The position numbers and the translations under genes were made by a program. Positions 26,584-35,356 of a stretch of DNA of 64,000 bases are shown here, one piece after another (position 1 is the first letter of the stretch; every line of letters starts with the position of its first letter). The notes under the pieces are model-generated. The model was not told the origin of the DNA, did no database searches, and saw only the letters and a list, made by a program, of their open reading frames with translations. The stretch comes from DATFQI01 sp963816955 (lineage in GTDB: Bacteria > Actinomycetota > Thermoleophilia > Solirubrobacterales > Solirubrobacteraceae). The DNA lies in contig CAWFME010000005.1 in NCBI GenBank assembly GCA_963816955.1, positions 682,001 to 746,000 on the forward strand. The letters are read 5' to 3'.

Positions 26584-28402
26584 CGGGGACGTCCTCCACG
26601 GGCCTCGGCTCCGGCGCCGCGCGCTGCTGCGTGAACATCGTGCGCAGCAGCGCGATCGCGGTGCGCGGGGAGCGGCGCTCGAGCTCGCGCATCGCCTCGG
26701 GCGTGAGCACGAACAGGTCGAGGTCGGTGTCGGCGCAGACGTCGGTCGCGTGCGGCTCGCCGGAGATCACGGCGCGCTTGCCGAAGCTCGTGCCCGCCGG
26801 CAGCACCGCCACGCGATGGGAGGCGCCGTGCTCGTCGGTGAGCTCGGCGCTCGCCTGGCCCGAGACGATGAAGAAGATGCCGGAGGCCGCGTCCCCCGCC
26901 GAGACGACGCGCTCGCCCGCGTCCACGTGGCGGCGCGCGAGCAGCGGGCGCAGCGCCCCCAGCTCGTCCGGGCGCAGATCCCCGGCGAGGCCGTGCTCGG
27001 CGAGCGCGATCGGCGCGGTCGTGGCGAGCGTGCCGCCGTGGCGCTCGATCAGGCGGTCCTCGGCCCAGGCGGTCGCCTCGTCGACGTCCTCGAAGACCGC
27101 GATCTCCTCGGTGCCGGCCAGCTCTCCGTCGGGGTCGACGAGCGCGAGCCGGCAGCCGCGCGCCTGCAGCTCGGCCTGGGTGGCGGCGAGCATCGTGCGC
27201 GCCACGCGCGCGATCTCCGACACGCGCGCGATGTCGAGCACGATCACCTCGAGCTCGGGTGCGCGCTCGGTCACCTCGCGCACGACGGACTCGGCGCCCG
27301 CGAACAGCAGATCCCCGTGCAGCGCGTACACGCGCGCGCTGCCGCCGTGCTCGTTGAGCACCTCCTGCTCGTCCGGGGTGCGGCGCCGGCTCGACGGCCA
27401 CGTGCGCACGTCCCACGCGTCGCGGATGGCCGAGCGGCGCTCGCTGGCCACGCGCAGGAAGTGCAGCTCGAGGTCGCGCGAGAGCTGCCGGCAGGCGGCG
27501 ACGCCTCGGACGCTGTTGCCGTGGCGGTCCAGCCGCGGCGAGTAGAGCGCGATCCCGACCTGCCCGGGCAGCACCGCGAGCACGCCGCCGCCGACGCCGC
27601 TCTTGGCCGGCAGGCCGACGTCCACGACCCACTCGCCCGCCGCGTCGTACATGCCGCAGGTCGCCATCACGCTCAGCACGCGCTCGACGACGGCGGGCTC
27701 GAACAGCCGCTCGGCCGTGCGCGGCTGCACGCCGCCGTTGGCCAGCGTGGCCGCCATCAGCGCCATGTCGCGCGCGTCGAGCTTGAGCGCGCACTGGCGG
27801 AAGTAGAGCTCGACCGCCGGGTCCGGGTCGCCTTCGATCACGCCCGAGCCGCGCAGCAGGTGCCCGATCGCACGGTGGCGGTGGGCGACCGCGAGGTCGG
27901 CGTGGAAGATCGCGTCGTCGAGCGCCAGCTCGCGGCCGGCGGCGTGCGAGAACGCCCCGCGGACGCGCTCGTAGCGCGCCTCGGGCGTGTCGCCCGCCAC
28001 CAGCGAGCAGGCGGCGATCGCGCCCGCGTTGATCATCGCGTTGTTCGGGCGGCCGGTCTCCGGGCTCAGCGAGATCTCGTAGAACGCCTCGCCCGAGGGC
28101 TCGACGTCGATCTTCGCGTCGACGACGTCGAAGCCGCGGTCGGCGAGCGCGAGCCCGTAGGTGAACGTCTTCGAGATCGACTGGATCGTGAAGTCGGTGC
28201 GGGCGTCGCCGACCTCGTAGACGTGCCCGTCGACGGTGGCCAGGCAGATTCCAAACGCGTCGGGGTCGACGCCGGCCAGCTCCGGGATCCCGTCGTAGAC
28301 CTGCCCGCTGCGGTCGGGCAGGTGGGCGTCGTGCACGGCGGCGAGGTAGGCGTCGACGGGCGAGGGCACGGGGCCGACGATAGTGGTGGATCCCGCGCGC
28401 AT
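26576..28402 (-). CDS. glsA: Glutaminase with STAS and cyclic-nucleotide-binding domains
   Basis: Residues about 10-310 are a beta-lactamase-like glutaminase: FTIQSISKTFTYGLALAD with the SxxK nucleophile, NAMINAGAIA, VGLPAKSGVGGGV. It converts glutamine to glutamate and ammonia. A STAS domain follows (about 350-450; EVIVLDIARVSEIARVA), then a cyclic-nucleotide-binding domain (about 480-600; IFFIVSGQASAELTDEHG, GTSFGKRAVISGEPHATDV). Glutaminase-STAS fusions are known in actinobacteria; the added cNMP domain suggests control by a cyclic nucleotide. ATG at 28402 is used; GTG at 28369 is possible. Divergent, 18 bases away, is an amino-acid permease, the same partnership as E. coli YbaS/YbaT in acid resistance. 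Confidence 0.9.
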   Translation of the reverse strand: MRAGSTTIVGPVPSPVDAYLAAVHDAHLPDRSGQVYDGIPELAGVDPDAFGICLATVDGHVYEVGDARTDFTIQSISKTFTYGLALADRGFDVVDAKIDVEPSGEAFYEISLSPETGRPNNAMINAGAIAACSLVAGDTPEARYERVRGAFSHAAGRELALDDAIFHADLAVAHRHRAIGHLLRGSGVIEGDPDPAVELYFRQCALKLDARDMALMAATLANGGVQPRTAERLFEPAVVERVLSVMATCGMYDAAGEWVVDVGLPAKSGVGGGVLAVLPGQVGIALYSPRLDRHGNSVRGVAACRQLSRDLELHFLRVASERRSAIRDAWDVRTWPSSRRRTPDEQEVLNEHGGSARVYALHGDLLFAGAESVVREVTERAPELEVIVLDIARVSEIARVARTMLAATQAELQARGCRLALVDPDGELAGTEEIAVFEDVDEATAWAEDRLIERHGGTLATTAPIALAEHGLAGDLRPDELGALRPLLARRHVDAGERVVSAGDAASGIFFIVSGQASAELTDEHGASHRVAVLPAGTSFGKRAVISGEPHATDVCADTDLDLFVLTPEAMRELERRSPRTAIALLRTMFTQQRAAPEPRPVEDVPAS

Positions 28403-28420
28403 GGGGTACGTAGCCCCCTC

Positions 28421-29749
28421 ATGGCCGACACACACGTCGCTCACCGGGAGGAGCGGGGCAATCTCAAGCGGGCGGTGACGCCCACGATGCTGCTGCTGTT
28501 CGTGGTCGGCGACATGGTCGGCGGCGGGATCTACGCGCTCGTCGGCGAGGTCGGCGGCCGCGTCGGCGGCGCGCTGTGGACCGGCTTCGCGCTCGCACTG
28601 TTCCTCGCGCTGTTCACGGCCGGCTCCTACGCCGAGCTCGTGACGAAGTACCCGAAGGCGGGCGGCGCGGCGCTCTACGTGCACCGCGCGTTCGGCCGCC
28701 AGTTCATCACGTTCCTGCTCGGCTTCGCGGTGATGATGTCCTCGATCACCTCGGCGGCGACGCTCTCGCGCGCGTTCGGCGGCGACTACCTGAGCGAGTT
28801 CGTCGACCTGCCCGTGATCCTCGTCGGCCTCGCGATCGTCGTGCTGATCGCCCTCATCAACTTCCGCGGCATCGGCGAATCCGTGAAGTTCAACGTCGCC
28901 TGCACGATCATCGAGCTGCTGGGTCTGCTGCTCGTGATCGCGATCGGCGTGGCGTTCCTGGGCGGCGGCGACGGCGACCCCGGCCGCGCGTTCGAGTTCA
29001 AGGAGAACTCGGACTCGGTTCCCTTCCTGGTCCTCGCGGGCGCCTCGCTGGCGTTCTACGCCCTGATCGGCTTCGAGGACTCCGTGAACATCGCCGAGGA
29101 GACCCAGGAGCCGCGGCGCGCCTACCCGCGGGCGATCTTCGGCGGCCTGCTGATCGGCGGGATCGTCTACGTCTCCGTCGCGATCGTCGCGTCGATGGCC
29201 GTCCCGACCGGCAAGCTCGCGGAGTCCGACGGGCCGCTGCTCGAGGTCGTGCAGCTCGGACCGCTGGCGGTCGATACGAAGCTGTTCGCCGCGATCGCGC
29301 TGTTCGCGCTGGCCAACACGATCCTGATCAACCTGATCACCGCCTCTCGCCTGTTGTACGGGATGGCCGAGGAGCGGGTGATCCCGGCCGCCTTCAGGCG
29401 CGTGCACCCCGGGCGCCGCACGCCGGTCGTCGCGATCGTCTTCTCCACCGCCGTGGCGATGATCCTGATCGCGACGGGCGACCTCGAGACGCTGGCCGAC
29501 ACCACCGTGACCCTCTTGCTGATCGCCTTCATCGGCGTCAACGCGGCGGTGCTGGGAAGCCGGCGTGACAGGGTCGAGCACGACCACTTCCACGTGCCGA
29601 GCGCGATCCCGGTGATCGGCTTGCTCGTGTGCATCGGGCTGCTGACGCAGCGCGAGGCCGACATCTGGCTGCGCGCGGGGATCCTGCTGGTGGTCGGGCT
29701 CGCGCTCTACGCCGTCAACGTCGCCCTCACCCGCCGGGAGGCCCAGTAG
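28421..29749 (+). CDS. APC-family amino-acid permease
   Basis: The 442-residue protein has about twelve hydrophobic segments and APC signatures: LFVVGDMVGGGIYALVG in the first helix, SYAELVTKYPKAGGAALYV, and FYALIGFEDSVNIAEETQEP. It would exchange or import an amino acid across the membrane. Divergent pairing with a glutaminase suggests glutamine uptake for intracellular deamidation, which consumes protons through the ammonia produced. That role is inferred from the E. coli precedent. Confidence 0.9.
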   Translation: MADTHVAHREERGNLKRAVTPTMLLLFVVGDMVGGGIYALVGEVGGRVGGALWTGFALALFLALFTAGSYAELVTKYPKAGGAALYVHRAFGRQFITFLLGFAVMMSSITSAATLSRAFGGDYLSEFVDLPVILVGLAIVVLIALINFRGIGESVKFNVACTIIELLGLLLVIAIGVAFLGGGDGDPGRAFEFKENSDSVPFLVLAGASLAFYALIGFEDSVNIAEETQEPRRAYPRAIFGGLLIGGIVYVSVAIVASMAVPTGKLAESDGPLLEVVQLGPLAVDTKLFAAIALFALANTILINLITASRLLYGMAEERVIPAAFRRVHPGRRTPVVAIVFSTAVAMILIATGDLETLADTTVTLLLIAFIGVNAAVLGSRRDRVEHDHFHVPSAIPVIGLLVCIGLLTQREADIWLRAGILLVVGLALYAVNVALTRREAQ

Positions 29750-29759
29750 CGTCCGACCG

Positions 29760-30884
29760 GTGAACCGGCTCGTCCACGGGGACTGCCTGGAGGTGATGGC
29801 GGGCCTGGAGGGCGGCGTCCGGCTCGCCTACCTGGATCCGCCGTTCAACACCGGCGAGCGCTTCGCCGACTTCCACGACGCGATGGACCGTCGGGCGTGG
29901 CTGGCCGCGATCGAGCCGCGGCTGCTCGCCGCCTGGCGGCTGCTGCGGGCCGACGGGAGCTTGTGGGTCCACTGCGACGACGCCGAGCAGGCCGCGCTGC
30001 GCGTGCTGCTCGACGACGCGCTCGGGCGCGAGGCGTTCGTGGCCACGGTCGTCTGGCAGCGGCGCTACTCGCGCGAGAACCGGCGCGCGTTCAGCACGGC
30101 GCACGACTACCTGCACGTGTACGCGCCCGCGGGCGCGGCGTTCAAGCACCACCGCAACCGGCTGCCGCGCCGGGACCCGCCGGGCACGTGGCGCGACGAC
30201 GGCGACCCGCGCGGGCCGTGGTCGACGGTCTCGCTCGTGGCGCAGGGCGGGCACGCGACGCGCTCGCAGTTCTACGCGATCGTCCTGCCCTCCGGCCGGG
30301 TCGTGGAGCCGCCGCGCGGGTCGTGCTGGCGCGTGACGCGCGAGCGCTACGACGCGCTGGTCGCCGCCGGGCTCGTGTGGTGCGGCGCGGGCGGCGACAA
30401 CGTCCCGCGGCGCAAGGTGTTCCTGCGCGACGCCCAGGGGCTCGTGCCCTCCACGTGGTGGACGCACGAGGACGCCGGCCACAACGCCGAGGCGAGCGCG
30501 GAGCAGCGGCGCCTGTTCCCCGGCGAGCGCCCGTTCTCGACGCCCAAGCCCGAGCGGCTGATGGCGCGGATCGTCGGGATCGCCACCGACCCCGGCGACC
30601 TCGTGCTCGACCCGTTCCTCGGCTCGGCCACCACCGCGGCGGTGGCGCACAAGCTCGGCCGCGCGTGGATCGGGATCGAGGCCGCGGAGGCCACGATCGC
30701 GCGCTACGCCGAGCCGCGGCTGCGCGCGGTGGTCGACGGCAGCGACCGCGGAGGGATATCGGAGGCCGCCGGCTGGGAGGGCGGCGGGGCGTTCGCCGTC
30801 GTGCCGCCTAGAACGGCGTCTTCGCGTGCCGTTCCTCGCGCGCGAGCACGCGCGGCGAGTCCAGCAGGATCCGCCGCCGCCTGA
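29760..30884 (+). CDS. Orphan site-specific DNA methyltransferase (N6-adenine or N4-cytosine)
   Basis: Catalytic motif IV (YLDPPFNTG) comes before the AdoMet motif I (VLDPFLGSATTAAVAHKLG), the beta-class order. The protein ends with IEAAEATIARY. No restriction endonuclease gene is adjacent, so it is probably a regulatory or housekeeping methylase. GTG at 29760 follows the permease by eleven bases. The last 77 bases overlap the convergent NAD kinase gene and encode an Ala/Arg-rich tail. That tail probably adds nothing and may reflect a lost stop codon. Confidence 0.87.
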   Translation: MNRLVHGDCLEVMAGLEGGVRLAYLDPPFNTGERFADFHDAMDRRAWLAAIEPRLLAAWRLLRADGSLWVHCDDAEQAALRVLLDDALGREAFVATVVWQRRYSRENRRAFSTAHDYLHVYAPAGAAFKHHRNRLPRRDPPGTWRDDGDPRGPWSTVSLVAQGGHATRSQFYAIVLPSGRVVEPPRGSCWRVTRERYDALVAAGLVWCGAGGDNVPRRKVFLRDAQGLVPSTWWTHEDAGHNAEASAEQRRLFPGERPFSTPKPERLMARIVGIATDPGDLVLDPFLGSATTAAVAHKLGRAWIGIEAAEATIARYAEPRLRAVVDGSDRGGISEAAGWEGGGAFAVVPPRTASSRAVPRARARAASPAGSAAA

Positions 30885-31692
30885 GGCCGGCGATCATCGG
30901 CTCCTCCTCGCCGAGCGAGACGAGGGTCGCGAAGCCGGGCTCGAGCTGCAGCGCGAAGGTGACGGGCTCCATCCGCTCGAGGGTGTCCTTGACCTGCCCG
31001 TCGACCTCGACGCGCGCGCCGCCGTGGCCGGGGTCGAGCGAGACGGCGACCTCGTTGTCGACCCCGGCCACGAGCGGCGGGCAGACGCCGCCGTGCGGTG
31101 ACAGCGGCGTGAGCACGAGCGCGCTGCCGCCGGGGGCGATCATCGGGCCGCCCGAGGCCAGCGTGTAGGCGGTCGAGCCGAGCGCGGTGGCGGCGACCAG
31201 GCCGTCGCCGGCGAAGCGGATGAACCGCTCGCCGTCGACGAGCACCTCGATCGTCACCTGGCCGGCGCCGGCCCGCACGAGCACGAGGTCGTTGATCGCG
31301 TGCAGCGGCTCGGCGCCGTCGCGGCGGGCCGTGAGCGCGGGCAGCTTGCGCGGCTTCCACTCGCCCGCGGCGACGCGGTCGAGGGCGTCGTCGAGCTTGT
31401 CCGCCGTCGTGCCGGTGAGCGCGCCGAGGCTGCCGCAGGCGACGCCGAGCACCGGCCGCCCCACGGGCGCCGCGGCGTGCAGCGCGGCGAGCGTCGTGCC
31501 GTCGCCGCCGAGCGCGATCACCAGGTCGCAGTCCGCGGGCTCGCCGCGCGGGGCCACCTCGCGCTGGGTCGAGGCGATCTGCACCACCTCGGCGCCCTGG
31601 CGGTCGGCCCAGTCGCGCACGGTGGCGAGCGCGTTGTCGAGGTCCCGCTGGGGATGGACCGCGAGCCCGATCCGGTCGAAGCGGTCGTCCAT
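30808..31692 (-). CDS. nadK: NAD kinase
   Basis: NAD kinase phosphorylates NAD to NADP. The catalytic GGDG motif (LVIALGGDGTTLAA) is at about residue 62, the second conserved loop is VACGSLGALTGT, and GLVAATALGSTAYTLASGGP is the substrate-binding core. The C-terminal beta-sandwich (VEVDGQVKDTL) is complete. The 294-residue length is normal. It is convergent with the methyltransferase. Confidence 0.92.
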   Translation of the reverse strand: MDDRFDRIGLAVHPQRDLDNALATVRDWADRQGAEVVQIASTQREVAPRGEPADCDLVIALGGDGTTLAALHAAAPVGRPVLGVACGSLGALTGTTADKLDDALDRVAAGEWKPRKLPALTARRDGAEPLHAINDLVLVRAGAGQVTIEVLVDGERFIRFAGDGLVAATALGSTAYTLASGGPMIAPGGSALVLTPLSPHGGVCPPLVAGVDNEVAVSLDPGHGGARVEVDGQVKDTLERMEPVTFALQLEPGFATLVSLGEEEPMIAGLRRRRILLDSPRVLAREERHAKTPF

Positions 31693-31751
31693 GGCGGACG
31701 GTTATACCCGGCCGCCGGGCGCGCGGTGGCAGCCGGTTATCGTCGGGCGCC

Positions 31752-32900
31752 ATGGCCGACCCGCTCAACCCGGCACTGCGCGCGGTCAGCGACGCCGTCC
31801 TGGCGGTCGCCGCGCAGCGCTCCGTGGAGGACGTCCTGCAGCAGCTCGTCGACTCCGCGCGCGAGCTGGCGGGCGCGCGCTACGCGGCGCTCGGCACGCC
31901 CGACGGCGAGGGCGGCTTCACGCGCTTCCTCGTCGCCGGGATGAGCGACGAGCTGATCGCCTCGCTCGGCCCGCTGCCGCGCCGGCACGGGATGCTCGGC
32001 CTGATGCTCGAGACGAGCGCGCCGCATGAGACCGAGGACATCCACGCGCACCCGCGCTTCCGCGGCTGGTGGCCCTCGGCGCACCCGGACATGCGCTCCT
32101 TCCTCGGTGTGCCGATCATCGCGCCCGAGGGCGTGATCGGCGCCTTCTATCTGACCGAGAAGGAGGCCGGCGACCACTTCGACGCGGCCGACCAGGCCGT
32201 GATCGAGCTGCTGGCGGCGCACGCGGCGATCGCGATCACCAACGCCGGGCTCTACGAGCGCAGCCGCGAGCTGTCGATGCTCGAGGCGCGCAACCGGCTC
32301 GCGCTCGAGCTCCACGACGCGGTCAGCCAGAAGCTGTTCAGCCTCGTGCTCACCGCGGAGGCGGCGGGCACGCAGCTCGAGCGCGACCCGGCCGCCGCCC
32401 GTGCGCACGTCGGGCGGCTGCAGGCGCTCGCCGCCGAGGCGCTCGAGGAGCTGCGCTCGCTGATCTTCGAGCTGCGCCCGCCCGTGCTCGAGCGCGACGG
32501 GCTGTGCGGGGCGCTGCGCAAGCACGTCGAGATGCTGCGGCGGCTGCACCGCGTGGAGATCGACGTCGAGATCGACGACGCGGTGAGCGCTCCCGCGGCC
32601 GCGGGCCACGGCGCGCGCGACCAGGAGGTCTTCCGGGTCGCCCAGGAGGCGCTGCAGAACGCGCTCCGCCACGCCGCGCCGGGGCGCCTCGGCGTCCGCC
32701 TCGGCCGCCACGACGCGCAGCTCGTGCTCGAGGTCGTCGACGACGGCGCCGGCTTCGACCCGGCCGAGCCGGAGCTGCGCGCGCGCCGGCTCGGGCTGAC
32801 CTCGATGGAGGAGCGCGCCCAGCGGCTCGGCGGATCGCTCGAGATCCGCTCCGCGCCGGGCGCCGGGACCACGGTGCGGCTGGAGGCGCCGGATGGCTGA
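31752..32900 (+). CDS. GAF-domain histidine kinase (NarL-partner type)
   Basis: A GAF domain (about 20-165; LVDSARELAGARYAALG, DMRSFLGVPIIAPEGVIGAF) precedes a HisKA_3 dimerisation domain with phospho-His in ALELHDAVSQKLFS. The HATPase domain is complete (FRVAQEALQNALRHAAPG, VVDDGAGFDP). There are no membrane segments, so it senses something in the cytoplasm; related GAF kinases bind haem or redox ligands. It overlaps the response regulator by eight bases and forms one operon with it. Confidence 0.93.
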   Translation: MADPLNPALRAVSDAVLAVAAQRSVEDVLQQLVDSARELAGARYAALGTPDGEGGFTRFLVAGMSDELIASLGPLPRRHGMLGLMLETSAPHETEDIHAHPRFRGWWPSAHPDMRSFLGVPIIAPEGVIGAFYLTEKEAGDHFDAADQAVIELLAAHAAIAITNAGLYERSRELSMLEARNRLALELHDAVSQKLFSLVLTAEAAGTQLERDPAAARAHVGRLQALAAEALEELRSLIFELRPPVLERDGLCGALRKHVEMLRRLHRVEIDVEIDDAVSAPAAAGHGARDQEVFRVAQEALQNALRHAAPGRLGVRLGRHDAQLVLEVVDDGAGFDPAEPELRARRLGLTSMEERAQRLGGSLEIRSAPGAGTTVRLEAPDG

Positions 32901-33552
32901 CGGGCCGATCCGCGTGCTGCTCGTCGACGACCACGCCGTCGTGCGCGAGGGGCTGCGCGCGTACCTGGAGCTCCAGGACGGGATCGAGGTCGCCGGTGAG
33001 GCGGCCGACGGCGCCGAGGGGGTCGCCGCGGCCGAGCGGCTGCGGCCCGACGTGGTCCTGATGGATCTCGTGATGCCGCGGCTGGACGGGGTCGGCGCGA
33101 TGCGCGAGCTGCGCCGCCGGCTGCCGTCGGTCCGCGTGATCGTGCTGACGAGCTTCACGGACGACGCGAAGCTGCTCCCCGCCGTGCAGGCCGGCGCCGC
33201 GGGCTACCTGCTCAAGAACGCGCAGCCGGGCGAGATCGCCCGCGCCGTGCGCGCCGCCGCGGCGGGCGAGGCCCTGCTCGACCCCGGCGTTGCCGCCCGG
33301 CTGCTCGACTCGATCGCCCAGCCCGCCGGCACCGAGCCCGGCGAGTCCCTGACCCGCCGCGAGCGCGAGGTCCTCGGGCTGATCGGCCGCGGCTTCTCCA
33401 ACAAGCGGATCGCGCTCGAGCTCGGCATCGCCGAGAAGACCGTCAAGACCCACGTCGGTCACGTGCTCGCCAAGCTCGGCGTCCCCGACCGCACGTCCGC
33501 GGCGCTGCACGCCGTGCGCGCCGGGCTCGTCCCCGATGGGCCGTCGCGTTAG
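32893..33552 (+). CDS. NarL/LuxR-type response regulator, partner of the GAF kinase
   Basis: The receiver shows LLVDDHAVVREGL, the phospho-Asp in VVLMDLVMPRLDG and Lys in YLLKNAQPGE. The LuxR helix-turn-helix is LTRREREVLGLIGRGFSNKR with IAEKTVKTHVGHVLAKLG. The 219-residue length is standard. Its ATG lies inside the kinase end, which argues for tight coupling of the pair. Confidence 0.94.
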   Translation: MADGPIRVLLVDDHAVVREGLRAYLELQDGIEVAGEAADGAEGVAAAERLRPDVVLMDLVMPRLDGVGAMRELRRRLPSVRVIVLTSFTDDAKLLPAVQAGAAGYLLKNAQPGEIARAVRAAAAGEALLDPGVAARLLDSIAQPAGTEPGESLTRREREVLGLIGRGFSNKRIALELGIAEKTVKTHVGHVLAKLGVPDRTSAALHAVRAGLVPDGPSR

Positions 33553-33617
33553 CGCGGGCGGTCCTAGGACCAATTGGGGATGGGAACTCCGACCGGGGCG
33601 CGCCTAGCTTCGGCGGC

Positions 33618-34304
33618 ATGCCAACCGCCATCGTCACCGGAGCGTCCCGTGGACTCGGACTCGAGCTGACCCGCGCCCTGCTGCGCGAGGGCCGGCGCGT
33701 CGTCATCGACGCGCGCGGCGCTCGCGAGCTCGAGGCCGCGGAGCGCGAGCTGGCCGAGCTCGGCGACGTCGTCGCCGTCCGCGGCAGCGTCGTCGACCCC
33801 GATCACCGCTCCACGCTCGTCGAGACCGCGGGCGCGGAGCTCGACCTGCTCGTCAACAACGCGAGCGTGCTCGGGCCGAGCCCGCAGCCGGCGCTCGCCG
33901 ATTACCCCGTCGAGGTGCTCGAGCACGTCTACCGCGTCAACGTGGTCGCGCCGCTCGCGCTCGTGCAGCTCGCCCTTCCGCGCCTGCCGGAGGGCGGGCG
34001 GATCCTCAACCTCACCTCCGACGCCGCCGTCGAGCCCTACCCCGGCTGGGGCGGCTACGGCTCCTCGAAGGCCGCGCTGGAGCAGCTCACGGCGATCCTC
34101 GCCGCGGAGCACCCGGCGCTGCGCATCTACGCCGTCGACCCCGGCGACATGCGCACGCGCATGCACCAGGACGCGTTTCCGGGCGAGGACATCTCCGACC
34201 GGCCCGAGCCGGCCGAGAGCGTCCCGGGCCTGCTTGCCCTGATCGAGGGCGGGCTCCCGAGCGGGCGCTACCGCGCGGCGGATCTCGCGGGCGTGGTCGC
34301 GTGA
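33618..34304 (+). CDS. Short-chain dehydrogenase/reductase
   Basis: This classical SDR has the cofactor motif VTGASRGLG at residues 6-14, NNAS in place of NNAG, and the catalytic YGSSK (YxxxK) with an upstream Ser in LTSDA. The 228-residue length is normal. The last codons overlap the GTG of the QueA family gene, so the two are co-translated. The substrate is unknown. Confidence 0.9.
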   Translation: MPTAIVTGASRGLGLELTRALLREGRRVVIDARGARELEAAERELAELGDVVAVRGSVVDPDHRSTLVETAGAELDLLVNNASVLGPSPQPALADYPVEVLEHVYRVNVVAPLALVQLALPRLPEGGRILNLTSDAAVEPYPGWGGYGSSKAALEQLTAILAAEHPALRIYAVDPGDMRTRMHQDAFPGEDISDRPEPAESVPGLLALIEGGLPSGRYRAADLAGVVA

Positions 34305-35356
34305 GCGTGCCGGAAGGGGCAGGCGCGTTCGAGCTCCCGCGCGCGCTCGAGGCCACCACGCCGCCCGAGGCGCGCGGCCTCGCCCGCGACGAGGTGCGGC
34401 TGCTCGTCGCCGAGCGCTCCAGCGGGGCGCTCGCGCACGCGCGCTTCCGCGGGCTCGGCGATCACCTGCGCGCCGGCGACCTGCTCGTCGTCAACGTCTC
34501 CGCGACCCTCCCGGCCGCCGTGCCCGGCACGCTCGACGGGCGCGAGCCCGTCGAGCTGCGCTTCGCCACCGCCGCGCCCGACCTCGAGCTGCACGGGAGC
34601 TGGTGGATCGTCGAGCTGCGCTCGCCCGACGGCGCGCGGCCGTTCGGCGGAGCGAGAGCCGGCGAGCGCGTCGCGCTGCCGGGCGACACGGAGGCCGAGC
34701 TCGTCGCGCCCTACGCCGGCGGCAGCCGGCTGTGGCTGGCGCGCATCCACGGACCGAGACCCGTACGCGAGCTCCTCGCCGCCCACGGCCACCCGATCCG
34801 CTACGGCTACGTCCCGCGCGAGTGGCCGCTGGACGCCTACCAGACCGTCTTCGCCACGGAGCCCGGCAGCGCCGAGATGCCGAGCGCCGGCCGGCCGTTC
34901 ACGGCCGAGCTGATCACCGGGCTCGCTGCCCGCGGCGTGCTGATCGCCCCGCTGACCCTGCACACGGGCGTGTCATCGCTCGAGCGCGGCGAGGCGCCCT
35001 ACCCCGAGCGCTACGCCGTGCCGGAGCACACCGCGCGGCTCGTCAACGCGGTGCGCTGGTGGGGCGGGCGGGTGATCGCCGTCGGCACCACGGTCGTGCG
35101 CGCGCTCGAGACCGTCGCCGACGAGGGCGGCGCGGTCGCCGCCGCGGAGGGCTGGACCCGGCTCGTCGTCACGCCCGAGCGCGGCCTGCGGGCCGTCGAC
35201 GGGCTGATCACGGGCTGGCACGAGCCCGAGGCCTCGCACCTGCAGATGCTCGAGGCCGTCGCCGGCCGCGAGCTGCTCGAGGCCGGCTACGACGAGGCCC
35301 TGCGCGCCGGCTACCTCTGGCACGAGTTCGGCGACAGCCACCTCATCCTGCCGTAG
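34301..35356 (+). CDS. queA: S-adenosylmethionine:tRNA ribosyltransferase-isomerase family protein
   Basis: The 351-residue protein matches the QueA family, which adds epoxycyclopentane from AdoMet to the queuosine precursor in tRNA. Conserved stretches include ARFRGLGDHLRAGDLLVVN, PIRYGYV, EPGSAEMPSAGRPFTAEL and TLHTGVSSLERGE. No other queuosine genes lie in this window, and actinobacterial paralogues have uncertain roles, so the precise substrate is not assured. GTG at 34301 overlaps the SDR stop. Confidence 0.86.
   Translation: MSVPEGAGAFELPRALEATTPPEARGLARDEVRLLVAERSSGALAHARFRGLGDHLRAGDLLVVNVSATLPAAVPGTLDGREPVELRFATAAPDLELHGSWWIVELRSPDGARPFGGARAGERVALPGDTEAELVAPYAGGSRLWLARIHGPRPVRELLAAHGHPIRYGYVPREWPLDAYQTVFATEPGSAEMPSAGRPFTAELITGLAARGVLIAPLTLHTGVSSLERGEAPYPERYAVPEHTARLVNAVRWWGGRVIAVGTTVVRALETVADEGGAVAAAEGWTRLVVTPERGLRAVDGLITGWHEPEASHLQMLEAVAGRELLEAGYDEALRAGYLWHEFGDSHLILP

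Noticed and set aside
26580..27794. Overlapping Arg-rich frame within the glutaminase gene
   Set aside because: No motif, no ribosome site, and full overlap with a gene of certain identity.
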